Assembly: GCF_026672425.1 (NCBI RefSeq)
Contig: NZ_JAPPRC010000006.1
Coordinates: forward strand, 62,001-126,000
Reading direction: 5' to 3'
Length of the DNA stretch: 64,000 bases
Origin: Pannonibacter sp. SL95
Lineage (GTDB): Bacteria > Pseudomonadota > Alphaproteobacteria > Rhizobiales > Stappiaceae
In this document: positions 8,561 through 19,657 of the stretch, in pieces
Layout of the letters: the number at the start of each line of letters is the position of its first letter
How positions within the stretch are numbered: the stretch's first letter is position 1
The notes under the pieces: model-generated
The model's database searches: none
The model's input: only the letters and a program-made list of their open reading frames with translations
Told to the model about the DNA's origin: nothing
Program-made: the position numbers and the translations under genes

Positions 8561-8752
8561 CTACCGGTCACAGCACTTGTCGTGGATGATGTCGATCACG
8601 TTCGGAAAGCAGCCGCCGCAGCGCGGCCGGCAGCCGAGCTTGCGGAAAACCGCGCCCGGCGTCGGCAGGCGCGCGTCAGGGTCCGACCGCATTTCCTCGG
8701 CGGCCTCACGCAGCTGTTTGTCGGACAGGACATTGCAGGAGCAGATGATCAT
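8561..8752 (-). CDS. bfd: Bacterioferritin-associated ferredoxin
   Basis: This small [2Fe-2S] protein (63 residues) donates electrons to bacterioferritin so that stored iron can be mobilised. Cys4 and Cys6 (MIICSCN) with the later pair Cys45 and Cys48 (RCGGC) form the BFD-like CxC...CxxC pattern. Further cysteines at 41, 60 and 61 are extra. It precedes bfr on the same strand, probably as a bicistronic iron-responsive unit. The 150 bp upstream separate it from the divergent SDR gene and should hold its promoter. Confidence 0.88.
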   Translation of the reverse strand: MIICSCNVLSDKQLREAAEEMRSDPDARLPTPGAVFRKLGCRPRCGGCFPNVIDIIHDKCCDR

Positions 8753-8829
8753 CGTCTTGTCTTGTTTTCCGCCGCACCCTTGCGCCGTGCTTCATCCGGG
8801 GCCAAGTCTGTCATGGAACGGACGGGCGG

Positions 8830-8858
8830 CATAAACTAAAGTTTCTTTCACGAGTCAA
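8830..8858 (-). promoter_or_regulatory. Possible bfd-bfr promoter
   Basis: On the minus strand TTGACT (8853-8858) is followed after 17 bases by TTTATG (8830-8835). The -35 is close to consensus and the -10 is poor. An iron-responsive repressor site would be expected here, but no convincing Irr, RirA or Fur box was found. Confidence 0.3.
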
Positions 8859-8903
8859 CTTTTCCCCATCAAGGCCACGCGAACTGAGGCCGGAAAGCAC
8901 ATC

Positions 8904-9677
8904 ATGAGCCAGTTGCAGCAGCCGGACAGCCCGGCGGTCGACGCACGTCCAGCCATCGTTCTCACGGGGGCCAGTCGAGGCATCGGGCACGCCACGGTAA
9001 AGAAATTCTCCGCCGAAGGCTGGCGTGTCATCACCTGCTCGCGGCACGCCTTTTCAACCCGCTGTCCCTGGCCAGCCGGTCCCGAAGACCATATCCAGAT
9101 AGATCTTTCCGATCCGGAAAACCTCGGCTACGCAATCCAGGAAATCCGCCGCCGTCTCGAGCCGAACGGGTCCAGGCTGCATGCTCTGGTCAATAATGCC
9201 GGGATCAGCCCGAAGGATGAAGGTGGCAAGCGGCTCGACAGCCTGTCGACACCGATGCACATCTGGCGGCATGTTTTCCAGGTCAATTTCTTTGCCCCGA
9301 TCATGCTCGCGCGCGGACTGTTCAAGGAACTGGAAGCCGCGCGGGGCTCGATCGTCAATGTCACGTCCATCGCCGGCATGCGCGTACACCCCTTCGCGGG
9401 GACGGCCTATGCGACATCCAAGGCGGCTCTGGCCGCGCTGACACGGGAAATGGCCGCCGACTTCGGGCCGCATGGCATCCGCGTCAACGCTATTGCGCCT
9501 GGCGAGATTGATACGTCCATCCTGTCGCCCGGAACGGAAAAGCTGATCGATGACATCCCGTTGCGCCGGCTTGGCCAACCCAGCGAAGTTGCCGACACGA
9601 TCCACTTCCTCTGCAGCGCGCCGTCTTCGTATGTCACTGGATCAGAGATCCACATCAACGGCGGGCAGCATGTTTGA
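8904..9677 (+). CDS. Short-chain dehydrogenase/reductase
   Basis: This is an NAD(P)-dependent oxidoreductase with a Rossmann fold, 257 residues. The cofactor glycine motif TGASRGIG is near residues 22-29, NNAG near 96-99, the catalytic Ser in NVTSIAG, and Tyr-Lys in YATSKAAL. The C-terminus ends in YVTGSEIHINGGQHV, the usual SDR closing motif. The ATG at 8904 follows GGCCGGAAAGCACATC. It stands alone, divergent from bfd-bfr, with no pathway neighbour. The substrate cannot be inferred; membership of the family is certain. Confidence 0.88.
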   Translation: MSQLQQPDSPAVDARPAIVLTGASRGIGHATVKKFSAEGWRVITCSRHAFSTRCPWPAGPEDHIQIDLSDPENLGYAIQEIRRRLEPNGSRLHALVNNAGISPKDEGGKRLDSLSTPMHIWRHVFQVNFFAPIMLARGLFKELEAARGSIVNVTSIAGMRVHPFAGTAYATSKAALAALTREMAADFGPHGIRVNAIAPGEIDTSILSPGTEKLIDDIPLRRLGQPSEVADTIHFLCSAPSSYVTGSEIHINGGQHV

Positions 9678-9888
9678 GTGGCGAACAGGCAATTGGCCGT
9701 CCTTGGTCTGATCGTGTGACGGAAACGCTCCTTTCCGATCGGTCCGAATCAGCTTGCCCAGAGAGACTGCGCGACAGTTTGTTCTCCTTGCGGCAGTTTC
9801 GTCTGGATGCAACACGTCCAGATTGCTTCGCGGCCGGTGGCAGCCAGAGGGTTCAAATCATCAACAAAAGGCGACGAGTGAAACCGGT

Positions 9889-9904
9889 TTAGGGAAGGTT
9901 TAAC
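9889..9904 (+). promoter_or_regulatory. CtrA-like box, one mismatch
   Basis: TTAG-GGAAGGT-TTAAC has the TTAA-N7-TTAAC geometry of the alphaproteobacterial cell-cycle and motility regulator CtrA, with G for A in the first half. It lies 48 bp before the chemoreceptor start. Chemotaxis genes are common CtrA targets in this class, so the site is plausible but not proven. Confidence 0.4.
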
Positions 9905-9951
9905 TGCTCTGGCCTGCAAGATCTCCCTGTGATTGCAACGGGGATTGGCAA

Positions 9952-11649
9952 ATGAATTTGACCCAACGTAAGATTTCGATAGGTTATCGACTGTACGGTC
10001 TTCTGGTCTTGTTTGCGCTCGGGCTCGCGGGCCTGATGGGCGTAGAGTCCTGGCGTCAATCGCAGGCTTTGACAGCACTGAAGCAAGAAGAGCTCCGCAG
10101 CCTGACTGAAGCCGCTGTTGGTGTTCTCGCGGATCACTACAAGATGGTACAGGACGGCAAGCTGTCCGCGGACGACGCCAAGGCGCGCGCGTTCGATGTC
10201 CTGCGTTCGATGCGGTACGATGGCGGCAATTACTTCGTCGTCCAGAGCATGAGCCAGGGCTATCCCGTTGTCATGCATCCGGCGCGCCCAGACCTGGTCG
10301 GCACAGACCAGACAACGCTTGCGGACGCCAATGGCAAACTCTTTGCCAAGGAAATGGGCGACATCGCCCAACGTACCGGCAAGGGCACCGTCCAGTATGT
10401 ATGGCCCAAGGCCGGCAGCGACGAGCCGGTTGGCAAGATCTCGTATTTCGAAGCGTTTCGCCCCTGGAACATGTTTGTCCTGACTGGCGTCTATATGGAC
10501 GATCTGTCGGCAATCTTCTGGGCCGACTTCCAGACGCGCCTCGGGCTGGGTCTGGTGCTGCTGGCCGTTCTTGCCGTCGTGGCGGGCCTGATCGTGCGTT
10601 CGATCACCACTCCGTTGACCTCCTTGCAGCGCGCGATGCAGTCGCTTGCCGATGGCCGCGTCGACGTTGTCGTGCCGGGGCTTGATCGCCATGACGAGAT
10701 TGGTGACATGAGCCGCACCGTTGAGGTGTTCCAGAGCAACGCCCGGGAACGCAACCACCTGCAGCAGGTTCAGGCCGAAGAACAGCAGACGCAGCAGGAT
10801 CGCCAGATCCGGATCGAGGCTGCGGTTACCGACTTCCGCTCGACCGTCGAAGCGTTGCTTTCTGCCGTCTCTCAGAGCACCCATGAGATGGAAACGACTG
10901 CCGGCACGCTGTCGAACATCGCCAAGGCGTCGTCGGAACGCACCTCGACGGCAGCCAGTGCGTCCACCGAGGCGTCCAGCAATGTTCAGTCGGTTGCCAG
11001 CGCGGCCGAAGAACTCTCTGCCTCCATTGCCGAGATCAGCGGGCAGGTTGCCCGTACCAGCGAAATTGTTGCCAAGGCGACCCAGAGCACTCTGGTGACC
11101 AACCAGAAGGTCTCCTCGCTCGCACAGGCAGCCAACAAGATTGGTGAAGTCGTGACGCTGATTCAGGCCATCGCTGAACAGACCAATCTGCTCGCGCTGA
11201 ACGCAACCATCGAGGCAGCGCGGGCTGGTGATGCTGGTCGCGGCTTCGCGGTCGTGGCCGCAGAAGTCAAGGAACTGGCCAACCAGACGTCCAAGGCGAC
11301 TGAAGAAATCGGCTCGCAGATTGCTGCGATCCAGGCTTCCACCGGTGAGGCAGTGCAGGCGATCCAGGAAATTGCCTCGACCATGCAAACGGTCGACGGC
11401 TACACCACCGAGATCGCAGCTTCTGTAGAGCAGCAAGGTGCTGCCACAAACGAGATCAGCCATAACGTGCAGCAGGCAACCCGCGGCACAATGGAGGTCT
11501 CGGAAGATATCCACAGCCTGGCAGCGTCGGTCAACCAGACCAATGAAGCCGCGAGCCTGGTTTTGGGTGCATCCGGCAGGGTCAGCGACCAGACCGAGCG
11601 CCTGCGTGCCGCCTTTGATCGCTTTGTCACGACTGTCGCCGCAGCCTGA
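9952..11649 (+). CDS. Methyl-accepting chemotaxis protein with sCache_2 sensor
   Basis: This inner-membrane chemoreceptor has 565 residues. A transmembrane helix near 13-33 leads to a periplasmic single-Cache domain (about 40-190), recognisable by [21 protein letters not shown] and [26 protein letters not shown] second helix lies near 195-215 ([17 protein letters not shown]), followed by a HAMP domain and the long cytoplasmic coiled coil. The kinase-contact tip, [18 protein letters not shown], is near residue 407. sCache_2 domains often bind small carboxylates; the ligand here is unknown. A CtrA-like box lies just upstream and a strong terminator just downstream, so it is a single-gene unit. 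Confidence 0.92.
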   Translation: MNLTQRKISIGYRLYGLLVLFALGLAGLMGVESWRQSQALTALKQEELRSLTEAAVGVLADHYKMVQDGKLSADDAKARAFDVLRSMRYDGGNYFVVQSMSQGYPVVMHPARPDLVGTDQTTLADANGKLFAKEMGDIAQRTGKGTVQYVWPKAGSDEPVGKISYFEAFRPWNMFVLTGVYMDDLSAIFWADFQTRLGLGLVLLAVLAVVAGLIVRSITTPLTSLQRAMQSLADGRVDVVVPGLDRHDEIGDMSRTVEVFQSNARERNHLQQVQAEEQQTQQDRQIRIEAAVTDFRSTVEALLSAVSQSTHEMETTAGTLSNIAKASSERTSTAASASTEASSNVQSVASAAEELSASIAEISGQVARTSEIVAKATQSTLVTNQKVSSLAQAANKIGEVVTLIQAIAEQTNLLALNATIEAARAGDAGRGFAVVAAEVKELANQTSKATEEIGSQIAAIQASTGEAVQAIQEIASTMQTVDGYTTEIAASVEQQGAATNEISHNVQQATRGTMEVSEDIHSLAASVNQTNEAASLVLGASGRVSDQTERLRAAFDRFVTTVAAA

Positions 11650-11674
11650 ACCAGGTGATCTGGAATCGGGAAAA

Positions 11675-11698
11675 GGGGGCCTCTTGGCCCCCTTTTTT
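11675..11698 (+). terminator. Rho-independent terminator after the first MCP gene
   Basis: A perfect 7-bp stem GGGGGCC/GGCCCCC (11675-11681, 11686-11692) with a TCTT loop is followed by six T residues. It lies 25 bp after the stop codon. Confidence 0.9.
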
Positions 11699-11699
11699 A

Positions 11700-12040
11700 T
11701 TGCCCAGGGGATGGACCAGCTGAAATTTATTTCATCGAGAAGCGCAAAAAATGAAGCGTGGCAATGCGATGGTGTCCATACGTCAGATTATGTCGCATTG
11801 CAGCATGAAATCTGTGGTGAGGGAAATTCACGTCCTTGCCGGCGCTACGTAATCCGCGGATATCGGTAAATACTCGTCTGTCAAAAATAACATTGAAAGC
11901 AAGAATAGCCGTCAAAATAATGAAAATAGAATGTTGCTTCAGGCTTGGAGAGTCCTTCTGAAAATATACAGGGCATTAATCTAATGATGCGAGGGATGGT
12001 TGCAATTCGCGCCGCAAAATCAACTTGGAAAGAGGCTCTG
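11700..12040. other. AT-rich intergenic region upstream of the second MCP gene
   Basis: These 341 bp are clearly richer in A+T than their surroundings and contain no convincing gene. A weak 62-codon frame on the minus strand has no recognisable start context. The promoter and leader of the next chemoreceptor must lie here, but no clear sigma-70, sigma-28 or CtrA site was seen. The ribosome-binding site GGAAAGAGG is at 12028-12036. Confidence 0.6.
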
Positions 12041-14488
12041 ATGTCTAAATTCGTTCGGATGTTCAACAACACCCGTCTGTTTTTCAAGGTTTCCGGCGGG
12101 TTTATTTCGATTGTCCTGTTGATGGCCGTGATTGGTGGGATGGCAATCTACACCCTCATCGGTTTGGCGCAGCGCAGCGAAATCTCGGATCTGGCGCTTG
12201 CCTCCATCACCGACCTGCAGAGCCTGTCAGCCGAGCGCGAGGCGTTTTTGCGCAAGCCCGGCGCGGAAGCCGGCGACCGGGTCACGCTGGCCCTGACAGC
12301 CCTTGATACGACCTTGTATGATCTCGGCGCTGGCCTTGCGAACGACCCTCAGTCGCAGCAAATCGTTACGGAGGCGCGGGAAAAGGCAACCGCCTTTGCC
12401 TCGACATTTGTCGCGGTGCGCCGAGACAGCCAGTCTGTCGAAGACAAGCTCAAGGTGGTCGATCGCGCCACGGCGCAGCTCGACAGCCTCACGCGAACCA
12501 TTGCAAACGAGTTGCAGCGTCAGCAGCGCGATGCCGCCGACGCATCCATGCTCGCCGAAGCGGCACAGAATGACCTGCGCAAGCTCGGGCGCATCGGCAG
12601 CGACATGGGCGCGCAGATTGACTTTCTGCTGCCGATGTTTGGCAAGGGCGCAGACTTCAAGCTGAACGAGATGGCTCCCGAGCTGCGTGCGAAGATCAAC
12701 GACGCGCTTGTCCTGATCAACGATGGAGCGACCAGGTTCGCCACCTCGCGGCTGAAGGTCTTGCCGGAGGACAAGAGCGCTGCGATGACAGCACACGCGC
12801 AGACACTCGTGACCCAGTTGCCGGCGATGCTGGACGAGACGAACCTGTTCAATCGCATGGGCCAGAAGAAAGACGTTGCTGACAGTCTTGGTGCCCTCGC
12901 GAAGGAAACAACTCAGGCGCAGTTCGCAGTCTATGCGGCGCTCGACAGCGCGCTGGATGGGGCGACGAGCCTGCAGCAGCGACTGGCGGAGCTGACGACG
13001 ATCGGTCAGCAGGCGCTCGAAATTGCCAGCTCGATTTCGACCGTGAAAAATGGCACGACGAGCTTCCTGACGGGCATGGGCGATGCGGCTCCCGACGCGG
13101 TGGAAGCCGAAATCGACATGCTTGGCATGTATGCCATGCAGCTTGACGGTGCGGCCACTCTGGTCCCGGCTGCCGCCGACGCGATTGCCGCCATGCCGAA
13201 GGCGTTGGAAGACTATGCGGCGGCGTTCACCGAGATCCGCAAGGCCAAGGGTGATCTGGAGGCCAACCGGAGCGAACTCGACCGGCTGACCGTGGTTTTG
13301 CAGGACACGGCAACCGGGCTTGCCAGCGCCCAGTCGGCTGCGAACCGGATGGCCGGCGACATGGCAGTCACAACGATCGGTGTTGCGCTTGGCGTGGCCG
13401 TGGTCGTGGCGCTGGCGTTGGCCTTTGTTCTGAACCTTGTGATCACGAAGCCGATCCGGGCCATGACCACCACCATGCGGCGCCTTGCTGAAGGTGACAC
13501 GGCAACGGCTGTGCCCGGCCTTGAGCGCGCGGACGAGATTGGCGACATGGGCCGCGCTGTCCAGGTCTTCAAGGACAATGCGCTTGAGCGTATGCGGCTT
13601 GAAGCCCAGACCCAGGCGGAAACAGAGGCGCAGCGGCGTCGCCAGACGACGATCGAGCACCTGATCGCGACCTTCCGGACGACCTCGCAGGAGCTCATCG
13701 GCTCCGTTGAAGGGACGGCCCGTGGGCTTGGGGAAACGGCGCAGAAGCTGACCGAAATCTCCCGTGTCAGCGCAACGCGTGCCGACGAGACCGCAGCTGC
13801 CGCAGGAGCTGCGACCGACGGGGTGGAGAGTGTTGCCAGCGCAGCCGAACAACTGGCCGCCTCGATCAACGAGATCGGACAGCAGGTCTCCATGACGACC
13901 CAGATCGTTGGTGACGCTACCATCGGGACACGGGACACAAATGGCAAGGTCACCAGTCTTGCCGCCGCAGCCGAAAAGATCGGCGAAGTCGTGACCCTGA
14001 TCCAGAACATCGCGGCCCAGACAAATCTTCTGGCGCTCAATGCGACCATCGAGGCGGCCCGGGCCGGCGAGGCTGGTCGCGGATTTGCGGTCGTGGCGGC
14101 GGAAGTGAAGGAACTGGCCAATCAGACGTCGCGGGCGACGGAGGATATCTCGGCGCAGATTTCGGCGATCCAGCTGGCAACCGATGAGTCCGCTACTGCA
14201 ATCGCCGGCATCAGCCGCGTGATGGATCAGGTGAACGACTACACCTCCTCCATCGCCTCGGCTGTAACGCAGCAGAGCGCGGCGACAAGCAACATCTCGC
14301 AGAATGTCCGCATGGCGGCAGCCGGCACCACGGCGGTGGCCGGGAACATGTCGGCGCTGACCGAGGCTGTCGACGAGACGGCGCGGTCTGCAGAAATGGT
14401 CCTCACGGCATCGACCGACGTCAACGGCAAGACGCAGCATCTCAAGCAGGAAGTGGACCGCTTCCTGGCCGCCGTCGCTGCCGCCTGA
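12041..14488 (+). CDS. Methyl-accepting chemotaxis protein with large helical sensor domain
   Basis: This chemoreceptor has 815 residues from the ATG at 12041, which follows GGAAAGAGG. A first transmembrane helix ([20 protein letters not shown], near 25-44) precedes a 390-residue periplasmic region rich in helix-forming sequence and Glu/Ala/Gln, resembling the long helical-bundle (HBM/4HB) sensors. The second transmembrane span ([20 protein letters not shown]) is near residues 447-466. HAMP follows, then the signalling domain with the tip [18 protein letters not shown] near 657. The ligand is unknown. An in-frame extension to 11945 exists but lacks a ribosome-binding site. A strong palindromic terminator follows. 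Confidence 0.9.
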   Translation: MSKFVRMFNNTRLFFKVSGGFISIVLLMAVIGGMAIYTLIGLAQRSEISDLALASITDLQSLSAEREAFLRKPGAEAGDRVTLALTALDTTLYDLGAGLANDPQSQQIVTEAREKATAFASTFVAVRRDSQSVEDKLKVVDRATAQLDSLTRTIANELQRQQRDAADASMLAEAAQNDLRKLGRIGSDMGAQIDFLLPMFGKGADFKLNEMAPELRAKINDALVLINDGATRFATSRLKVLPEDKSAAMTAHAQTLVTQLPAMLDETNLFNRMGQKKDVADSLGALAKETTQAQFAVYAALDSALDGATSLQQRLAELTTIGQQALEIASSISTVKNGTTSFLTGMGDAAPDAVEAEIDMLGMYAMQLDGAATLVPAAADAIAAMPKALEDYAAAFTEIRKAKGDLEANRSELDRLTVVLQDTATGLASAQSAANRMAGDMAVTTIGVALGVAVVVALALAFVLNLVITKPIRAMTTTMRRLAEGDTATAVPGLERADEIGDMGRAVQVFKDNALERMRLEAQTQAETEAQRRRQTTIEHLIATFRTTSQELIGSVEGTARGLGETAQKLTEISRVSATRADETAAAAGAATDGVESVASAAEQLAASINEIGQQVSMTTQIVGDATIGTRDTNGKVTSLAAAAEKIGEVVTLIQNIAAQTNLLALNATIEAARAGEAGRGFAVVAAEVKELANQTSRATEDISAQISAIQLATDESATAIAGISRVMDQVNDYTSSIASAVTQQSAATSNISQNVRMAAAGTTAVAGNMSALTEAVDETARSAEMVLTASTDVNGKTQHLKQEVDRFLAAVAAA

Positions 14489-14510
14489 GGTCAGGACCGA
14501 ACAAAAATAA

Positions 14511-14540
14511 GGCCCCGGAGCGTCATCGCGCTCCGGGGCC
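14511..14540. terminator. Bidirectional terminator between MCP and coxM
   Basis: A perfect 12-bp stem GGCCCCGGAGCG/CGCTCCGGGGCC (14511-14522, 14529-14540) with a 6-base loop lies between two convergent genes. An A-rich run (AAAAATAA) precedes it, so it can act as a terminator for the minus-strand cox operon. The T-run on the plus side is weak. Confidence 0.8.
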
Positions 14541-14555
14541 TCATTGTCTGTCGTA

Positions 14556-15353
14556 TCAGGCTGCTGCGACAGCGCGCTTGGCCATCACCGTGACGAGATT
14601 GGCGCGGTAGTCGGCCGAGCCATGGATGTCGGATAGCATGTCGTCCGCCGGCACGCTGATCGAGGCAACGGCATCTGCGGACCAGTTGGCGCTGAGGGCT
14701 GCTTCCATGGCCGGGATGCGGAACACGCCGTTCTGGCCTGCGCCGGTCGCAGCGACGCGGACCGAACCATCCTTGAAGCGGGCGACAAAGACGCCGGCCA
14801 TGGCATAGCGCGAGGCCGGGTTCGGGTACTTGGCGTAGGCCGACTTTTCCGGCACCGGGAAGCTGATCGCGGTAATGATCTCATTTTCTTCAAGCGCGGT
14901 ATCGAACATGCCGGTGAAGTAATCTTCTGCGGCAATGTCGCGCGCGCTGGTGTGAACCGTCGCCCCGAGCGCCATCACGGCCGAGGGATAATCCGCTGCC
15001 GGGTCATTGTTGGCGACGGAGCCACCAATGGTGCCCATATGGCGGACGTGCGGGTCACCAATGCCGCCGGCGAGTTTGGCAAGGCCTGGGATCAGGCGCT
15101 GGACCAGCGCGGAGCCGGCCACGTCTGCATGCTTGGTTCCGGCTCCGATGCGCAGGCTGCCGCCTGCCTCGGTGATGCCCTGAAGCTCGGCAATCTGGCC
15201 AAGGTCGATGAGATCGCTTGGTGCTGCCAGGCGCTGCTTCATGGTCGGGATCAGGGTCTGGCCGCCGGCGAGGAACTTGCCGTCATCAGCCTTGGCCATC
15301 AAGCTGGCCGCTTCGCTGACCGATCCGGCGCGGTGATAATTGGTTTCATACAT
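14556..15353 (-). CDS. coxM: CO dehydrogenase-like FAD-binding (medium) subunit
   Basis: This is the FAD-carrying subunit of a molybdenum hydroxylase of the xanthine oxidase/CODH family. The 265 residues show the FAD signatures AGGQTLIPTMKQRL (near 30) and TIGGSVANNDPAADYP (near 107-122), and the C-terminal CO_deh_flav_C region. It passes electrons from the Fe-S subunit to the quinone pool or another acceptor. It is the last gene of a minus-strand coxG-S-L-M operon and starts 83 bp after coxL, behind CAAGGGAGCACG. The stop is followed by a strong terminator. Confidence 0.9.
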   Translation of the reverse strand: MYETNYHRAGSVSEAASLMAKADDGKFLAGGQTLIPTMKQRLAAPSDLIDLGQIAELQGITEAGGSLRIGAGTKHADVAGSALVQRLIPGLAKLAGGIGDPHVRHMGTIGGSVANNDPAADYPSAVMALGATVHTSARDIAAEDYFTGMFDTALEENEIITAISFPVPEKSAYAKYPNPASRYAMAGVFVARFKDGSVRVAATGAGQNGVFRIPAMEAALSANWSADAVASISVPADDMLSDIHGSADYRANLVTVMAKRAVAAA

Positions 15354-15436
15354 CGTGTTCGTGCTCCCTTGGGGAAAGCGTGAAGGGGAACCGGGGCTGG
15401 CGCTGCCGTATCAGCGCGCCAGCCCGCTGCCGTTGG

Positions 15437-17800
15437 TCACTCGGCTGCCATCGCCCGGCGGCTGTCCTGGATCGCCTTCCAGACGCGCTCCGGGGTTGCC
15501 GGCATGGCCATCTCGCGGATGCCGAGCGCGTCGGTGATGGCGTTGATGACGGCCGGGGGCGAGCCGATCGCGCCGGCTTCGCCGCAGCCCTTCATGCCGA
15601 GCGGGTTGCCCGGGCAGATGGTCTCCGTCGTCATCAGCGTGTAGGACGGCACGTCGTCGGCGCGCGGCATGGTGTAGTCCATGAACGAACCGGTGATCAG
15701 CTGACCGCTTTCGTCGTAGGCGGCGTTTTCCAGCAGCGCCTGCCCGATGCCCTGGGTCAGACCGCCATGCACCTGGCCCTCGACGATCATCGGGTTAATG
15801 ATCTTGCCGAAGTCATCCGCAGCCACGAAGTTGATGATCTGCGTCTTGCCGGTTTCCGGATCGATCTCGACCTCGCAGACATAGGTGCCCGCTGGGAAGG
15901 TGAAGTTCGACGGATCGTAGAACGCGCCTTCCTTGAGGCCCGGCTCCATGCCGGCCGGCAGGTTGTGGGCCGTGTAGGCGGCGAGTGCCACCTGGAAGAA
16001 GGGCAGGGCCTTGTCCGTGCCTGCAACCTTCAGCTGGCTGCCTTCGAAGACGATGTCGCCCTCGGCCGCTTCCATCAGATGCGCGGCGATCTTCTTGGCC
16101 TTTGCCTCGACCTTGTCGAGCGCCTTGACGATGGCCGACATGCCGACCGCGCCGGATCGCGAGCCGTAGGTGCCCATGCCGAACTGTACCTTGTCGGTGT
16201 CGCCATGCACGATCGACACACTGTCGGTGTCGACGCCGAAGCGGTCCGAGATCAGCTGGGCGAAGGTGGTCTCATGACCCTGGCCATGGCTGTGCGAGCC
16301 AGTCAGGACCTCGATGGTGCCAACCGGATTGACGCGTACCTCGGCCGATTCCCAGAGGCCGACGCCTGCGCCGAGTGACCCTACAGCTGCCGAAGGCGCA
16401 ATGCCGCAGGCCTCAATGTAGCAGGACAGGCCAATGCCGCGCAGCTTGCCGCGCCGTGCCGCCTCGGCCTTGCGGGCGGGGAAGCCGGCATAGTCGACAG
16501 CCTTCAGTGCCGCATCCAGCGTGGCGTCATAGTCGCCCGCGTCGTAGCACATGATCACCGGCGTCTGGTGCGGGAAGGCGCGGATGAAGTTGCGACGGCG
16601 GAACTCGGCCGGGTCCAGCCCGACTTCGCGTGCAGCCGTCTCCATCATGCGTTCAACCAGATAGGTGGCCTCGGGCCGTCCGGCACCGCGGTAGGCGTCG
16701 ACCGGCGTGGTGTTGGTGTAAACGGCCTTCACGTTGCAGAAGATGGCCGGGATGTCGTACTGGCCCGACAGCAGCGTCGCGTAGAGGTAGGTCGGCACCG
16801 ATGACGAGAACAGCGACATGTAGGCGCCGATGTTCGCGATGGTGTTTACGCGGAAGCCAATGATCTTGTGGTTGGCGTCCAGCGCCAGTTCGGCCTCAGA
16901 CCGGTGATCGCGGCCATGGGCATCCGTGAGGAAGGCCTCGGTCCGATCGCTGACCCACTTCACCGGACGGCCAACGCGCTTGGATGCCCACAGGCAGACC
17001 ATCTCTTCCGGGTAGATGTAGATTTTCGAGCCGAAACCGCCGCCCACATCCGGTGCGATGACGCGCAGCTTGTGCTCGGGTGCGATGTTGTAGAAGGCCG
17101 ACAGCACCAGGCGCGCCACATGCGGGTTCTGCGAAGTGGTGTGCAGCGTGAAGTGCTCCTCTGCCGCATCATATTCGGCAAGCGCTGCTCGCGGCTCCAT
17201 CGGGTTCGGCACCAGACGGTTGTTGGTGATGTCGAGCCTGGTGACATGGGCTGCCTTGGCGAAGGCTGCATTGGTGGCGGCCTCGTCGCCGATGACCCAG
17301 TCATAGATCAGGTTGCCTGGGGCTTCCGGATGGAGCTGCGGTGCGCCGGGTTCCAGTGCCGCAGCCGGGTCGACGATGACCGGCAGTTCCTCATAGGAAA
17401 CGACGACAGCTTCCGCCGCATCCCGGGCCTGGCCTTGGGTCTCTGCGATGACAACGGCCACCGCCTGTCCGGCGTAGCGCACGATCTCCGGTTCCAGCGC
17501 ACGCCAGGCCCCCATCTTCATCGGCGTGCCGTCGCGCGAATGGATCATCCAGCCGCAGATGAGGTTGCCGACGCCGTCGCCGACCAGCTGCTCACCCGTG
17601 AGCACGGCCTCGACACCGGGCATCTCCAGCGCCGCGCTGGCATCAATCCCGGTGATCCGGGCGTGGGCATGCGGCGAGCGTACGAAAGCCGCAAAGGTCA
17701 TGCGCGCGGCCGTCATGTCGTCGGTGTACCGGCCCTTGCCGGTGATGAAGCGCTTGTCTTCCTTGCGCAGGGCACGAGCCCCGATGCCTTGAACTCCCAT
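15437..17800 (-). CDS. coxL: CO dehydrogenase-like molybdopterin (large) subunit, form II
   Basis: This 787-residue catalytic subunit binds the molybdopterin-cytosine dinucleotide cofactor. The N-terminal domain starts [28 protein letters not shown]. The active-site loop reads [16 protein letters not shown], which marks form II; true aerobic CO dehydrogenases (form I) have AYRCSFR with the Cys that binds copper. The closing motif [18 protein letters not shown] contains the base glutamate. Form II enzymes are widespread in Alphaproteobacteria and their physiological substrate is often unknown. The ATG at 17800 follows GAGGGAGAACGTCC. Efficient CO oxidation should not be assumed from the name. 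Confidence 0.92.
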   Translation of the reverse strand: MGVQGIGARALRKEDKRFITGKGRYTDDMTAARMTFAAFVRSPHAHARITGIDASAALEMPGVEAVLTGEQLVGDGVGNLICGWMIHSRDGTPMKMGAWRALEPEIVRYAGQAVAVVIAETQGQARDAAEAVVVSYEELPVIVDPAAALEPGAPQLHPEAPGNLIYDWVIGDEAATNAAFAKAAHVTRLDITNNRLVPNPMEPRAALAEYDAAEEHFTLHTTSQNPHVARLVLSAFYNIAPEHKLRVIAPDVGGGFGSKIYIYPEEMVCLWASKRVGRPVKWVSDRTEAFLTDAHGRDHRSEAELALDANHKIIGFRVNTIANIGAYMSLFSSSVPTYLYATLLSGQYDIPAIFCNVKAVYTNTTPVDAYRGAGRPEATYLVERMMETAAREVGLDPAEFRRRNFIRAFPHQTPVIMCYDAGDYDATLDAALKAVDYAGFPARKAEAARRGKLRGIGLSCYIEACGIAPSAAVGSLGAGVGLWESAEVRVNPVGTIEVLTGSHSHGQGHETTFAQLISDRFGVDTDSVSIVHGDTDKVQFGMGTYGSRSGAVGMSAIVKALDKVEAKAKKIAAHLMEAAEGDIVFEGSQLKVAGTDKALPFFQVALAAYTAHNLPAGMEPGLKEGAFYDPSNFTFPAGTYVCEVEIDPETGKTQIINFVAADDFGKIINPMIVEGQVHGGLTQGIGQALLENAAYDESGQLITGSFMDYTMPRADDVPSYTLMTTETICPGNPLGMKGCGEAGAIGSPPAVINAITDALGIREMAMPATPERVWKAIQDSRRAMAAE

Positions 17801-17939
17801 GGACGTTCTCCCTCAGGCAGCGTCTTGCTGCTTGTCCGGCCCGGCTGGTGCCGCCTCCTCACGGCCTTGATCCAGCCTGCCGGTCCAGTTCAGATGTCCC
17901 GCGCGGCAACCGCGCAGGTGGGAAACTGAAGCGTGCCGC

Positions 17940-18428
<489 letters not shown>

Positions 18429-18549
18429 GCTTTTGTTCCTCCCTCAGGTCTGCCTGACCGGTTCGCGTCACCGCCAGACAGGGTCATGTCACGGATTTCT
18501 GTTGTCTTTCTGCGTCCGGATCGGTCTTGCCTCCGCTCCGATGGTCACC

Positions 18550-19254
18550 TCAACTTGCCAGAGCCAGAACGGCGATAACCGCCGCCAGCGCGATGAGACC
18601 CCACATGACGGGGCCGCCGAAACTTCCCTTGGCCGCGGCTTCCTCGACCTTGCCTTCCGCGTCCACCACGGCCTTGCCGAGCCGGTGTTCCACGTCGGCT
18701 GCCGCGTGAATGACAGCTTCGCCGGCCTGGTTCATGGCGATGGTCCGGGCCTCTTCTAGGACTGCCACATCAGGGTCGGAGGCATCGGCCTCGTCGTCCT
18801 GTGAGGCAGACGCGGCACCGGCAACCATCTGCGAGAACTTACCGAAGAAATCGTCGGCCATCTTGCGTGCGGTGGAATCGATCAGGCGGCTGCCCAGCTG
18901 GGCCAGCTTGCCGCCCACCTGCGCCCTTGCGGTATAGGTCAGGATTGTGTCGTCACCGTCCTCGGTCAGCTTCACATCCGCGCCGCCCTTGGCAAAGCCG
19001 GCGACGCCGCCCTTGCCTTCGCCGGTGATCGTGTAGCTTTCGGGCGGGTTGATGTTCTCGAGCGTGACGACGCCGGTAAAGTGGGCTTTCACCGGGCCGA
19101 TTTTCGAGGTGACAGATGCCGTCATCTGTGTCGGCGACGTCATTTCCAGGCTTTCGCAGCCAGGAATGCAAGCCTTCAGCACCTCGGGATCGTTCAGGGC
19201 GTTCCACACATCGTTGCGTGGCGCGGGAATGCGATACTCACCCGACATATCCAT
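18550..19254 (-). CDS. coxG: CoxG-like membrane-anchoring/SRPBCC protein
   Basis: CoxG proteins have a START/SRPBCC lipid-binding fold and tether the CODH complex to the inner face of the membrane. The first 150 residues (MSGEYRIPAPRNDVWNALND, CIPGCESLE, GPVKAHFTGVV, GKLAQLGSRLIDSTARKMAD) match the family. An acidic linker follows, and the C-terminus ends in one hydrophobic helix (VMWGLIALAAVIAVLALAS) that would act as a tail anchor. It is the first gene of the operon. The start at 19254 lies behind GGGAGGCCGGACC. Confidence 0.88.
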   Translation of the reverse strand: MDMSGEYRIPAPRNDVWNALNDPEVLKACIPGCESLEMTSPTQMTASVTSKIGPVKAHFTGVVTLENINPPESYTITGEGKGGVAGFAKGGADVKLTEDGDDTILTYTARAQVGGKLAQLGSRLIDSTARKMADDFFGKFSQMVAGAASASQDDEADASDPDVAVLEEARTIAMNQAGEAVIHAAADVEHRLGKAVVDAEGKVEEAAAKGSFGGPVMWGLIALAAVIAVLALAS

Positions 19255-19657
19255 GACGGTCCGGCCTCCCTCTGTCGTCTCCGGTCAGTCCGGAGCACTT
19301 TCGCGTCGCTGCAAACCGGGCGGAACCTTCCCCCTGCTGATAGAAGGGACCGGCTGCGCGCCTGACGTGTAGCGCTGCGCTGCGTCAGCCAAGAGTGTCG
19401 GACCTTGGCGCCCCTGACAAGCGGAGACGTGACCCGCATCAGCCATCCGGAGGAACTTGTTCCCCTCGGATAGTTCACACCGGTCACTCGTCTCGCAAGC
19501 CGGTTGCGGCCTTGCCCCTCCTCCAGGGGCGGCCCGGCAATGGCTGACGTCCCAAGACTGCGTCCTGAAGCGCAGGCCTGCAAGCGCGGTTCCCTAGAGA
19601 TAGCCGAGAAATGTCTCAGCCCTGAGACAGGGCACCGACGCCCGGTTTGCTGGCGGC
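19255..19657. other. Intergenic region upstream of the cox operon
   Basis: This 403-bp stretch lies between coxG and the regulator, both on the minus strand. It must hold the cox promoter. I looked for a sigma-54 GG-N10-GC element with its flanking consensus and did not find a convincing one. No gene and no strong terminator were seen. Confidence 0.5.

Noticed and set aside
8753-8903. Irr/Fur/RirA box before bfd
   Set aside because: The region around AAACTTTAGTTT looked promising, but no arrangement reached a recognisable inverted ICE or Fur motif.
11727-11915. Small minus-strand gene between the two chemoreceptors
   Set aside because: The 62-codon frame has no clear ribosome-binding site, no homology I can recognise and lies in an AT-rich promoter region.
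19255-19657. Sigma-54 promoter for the cox operon
   Set aside because: No TGGCAC-N5-TTGC-like element was found on the minus strand, and the adjacent regulator lacks the AAA+ domain needed to use one.
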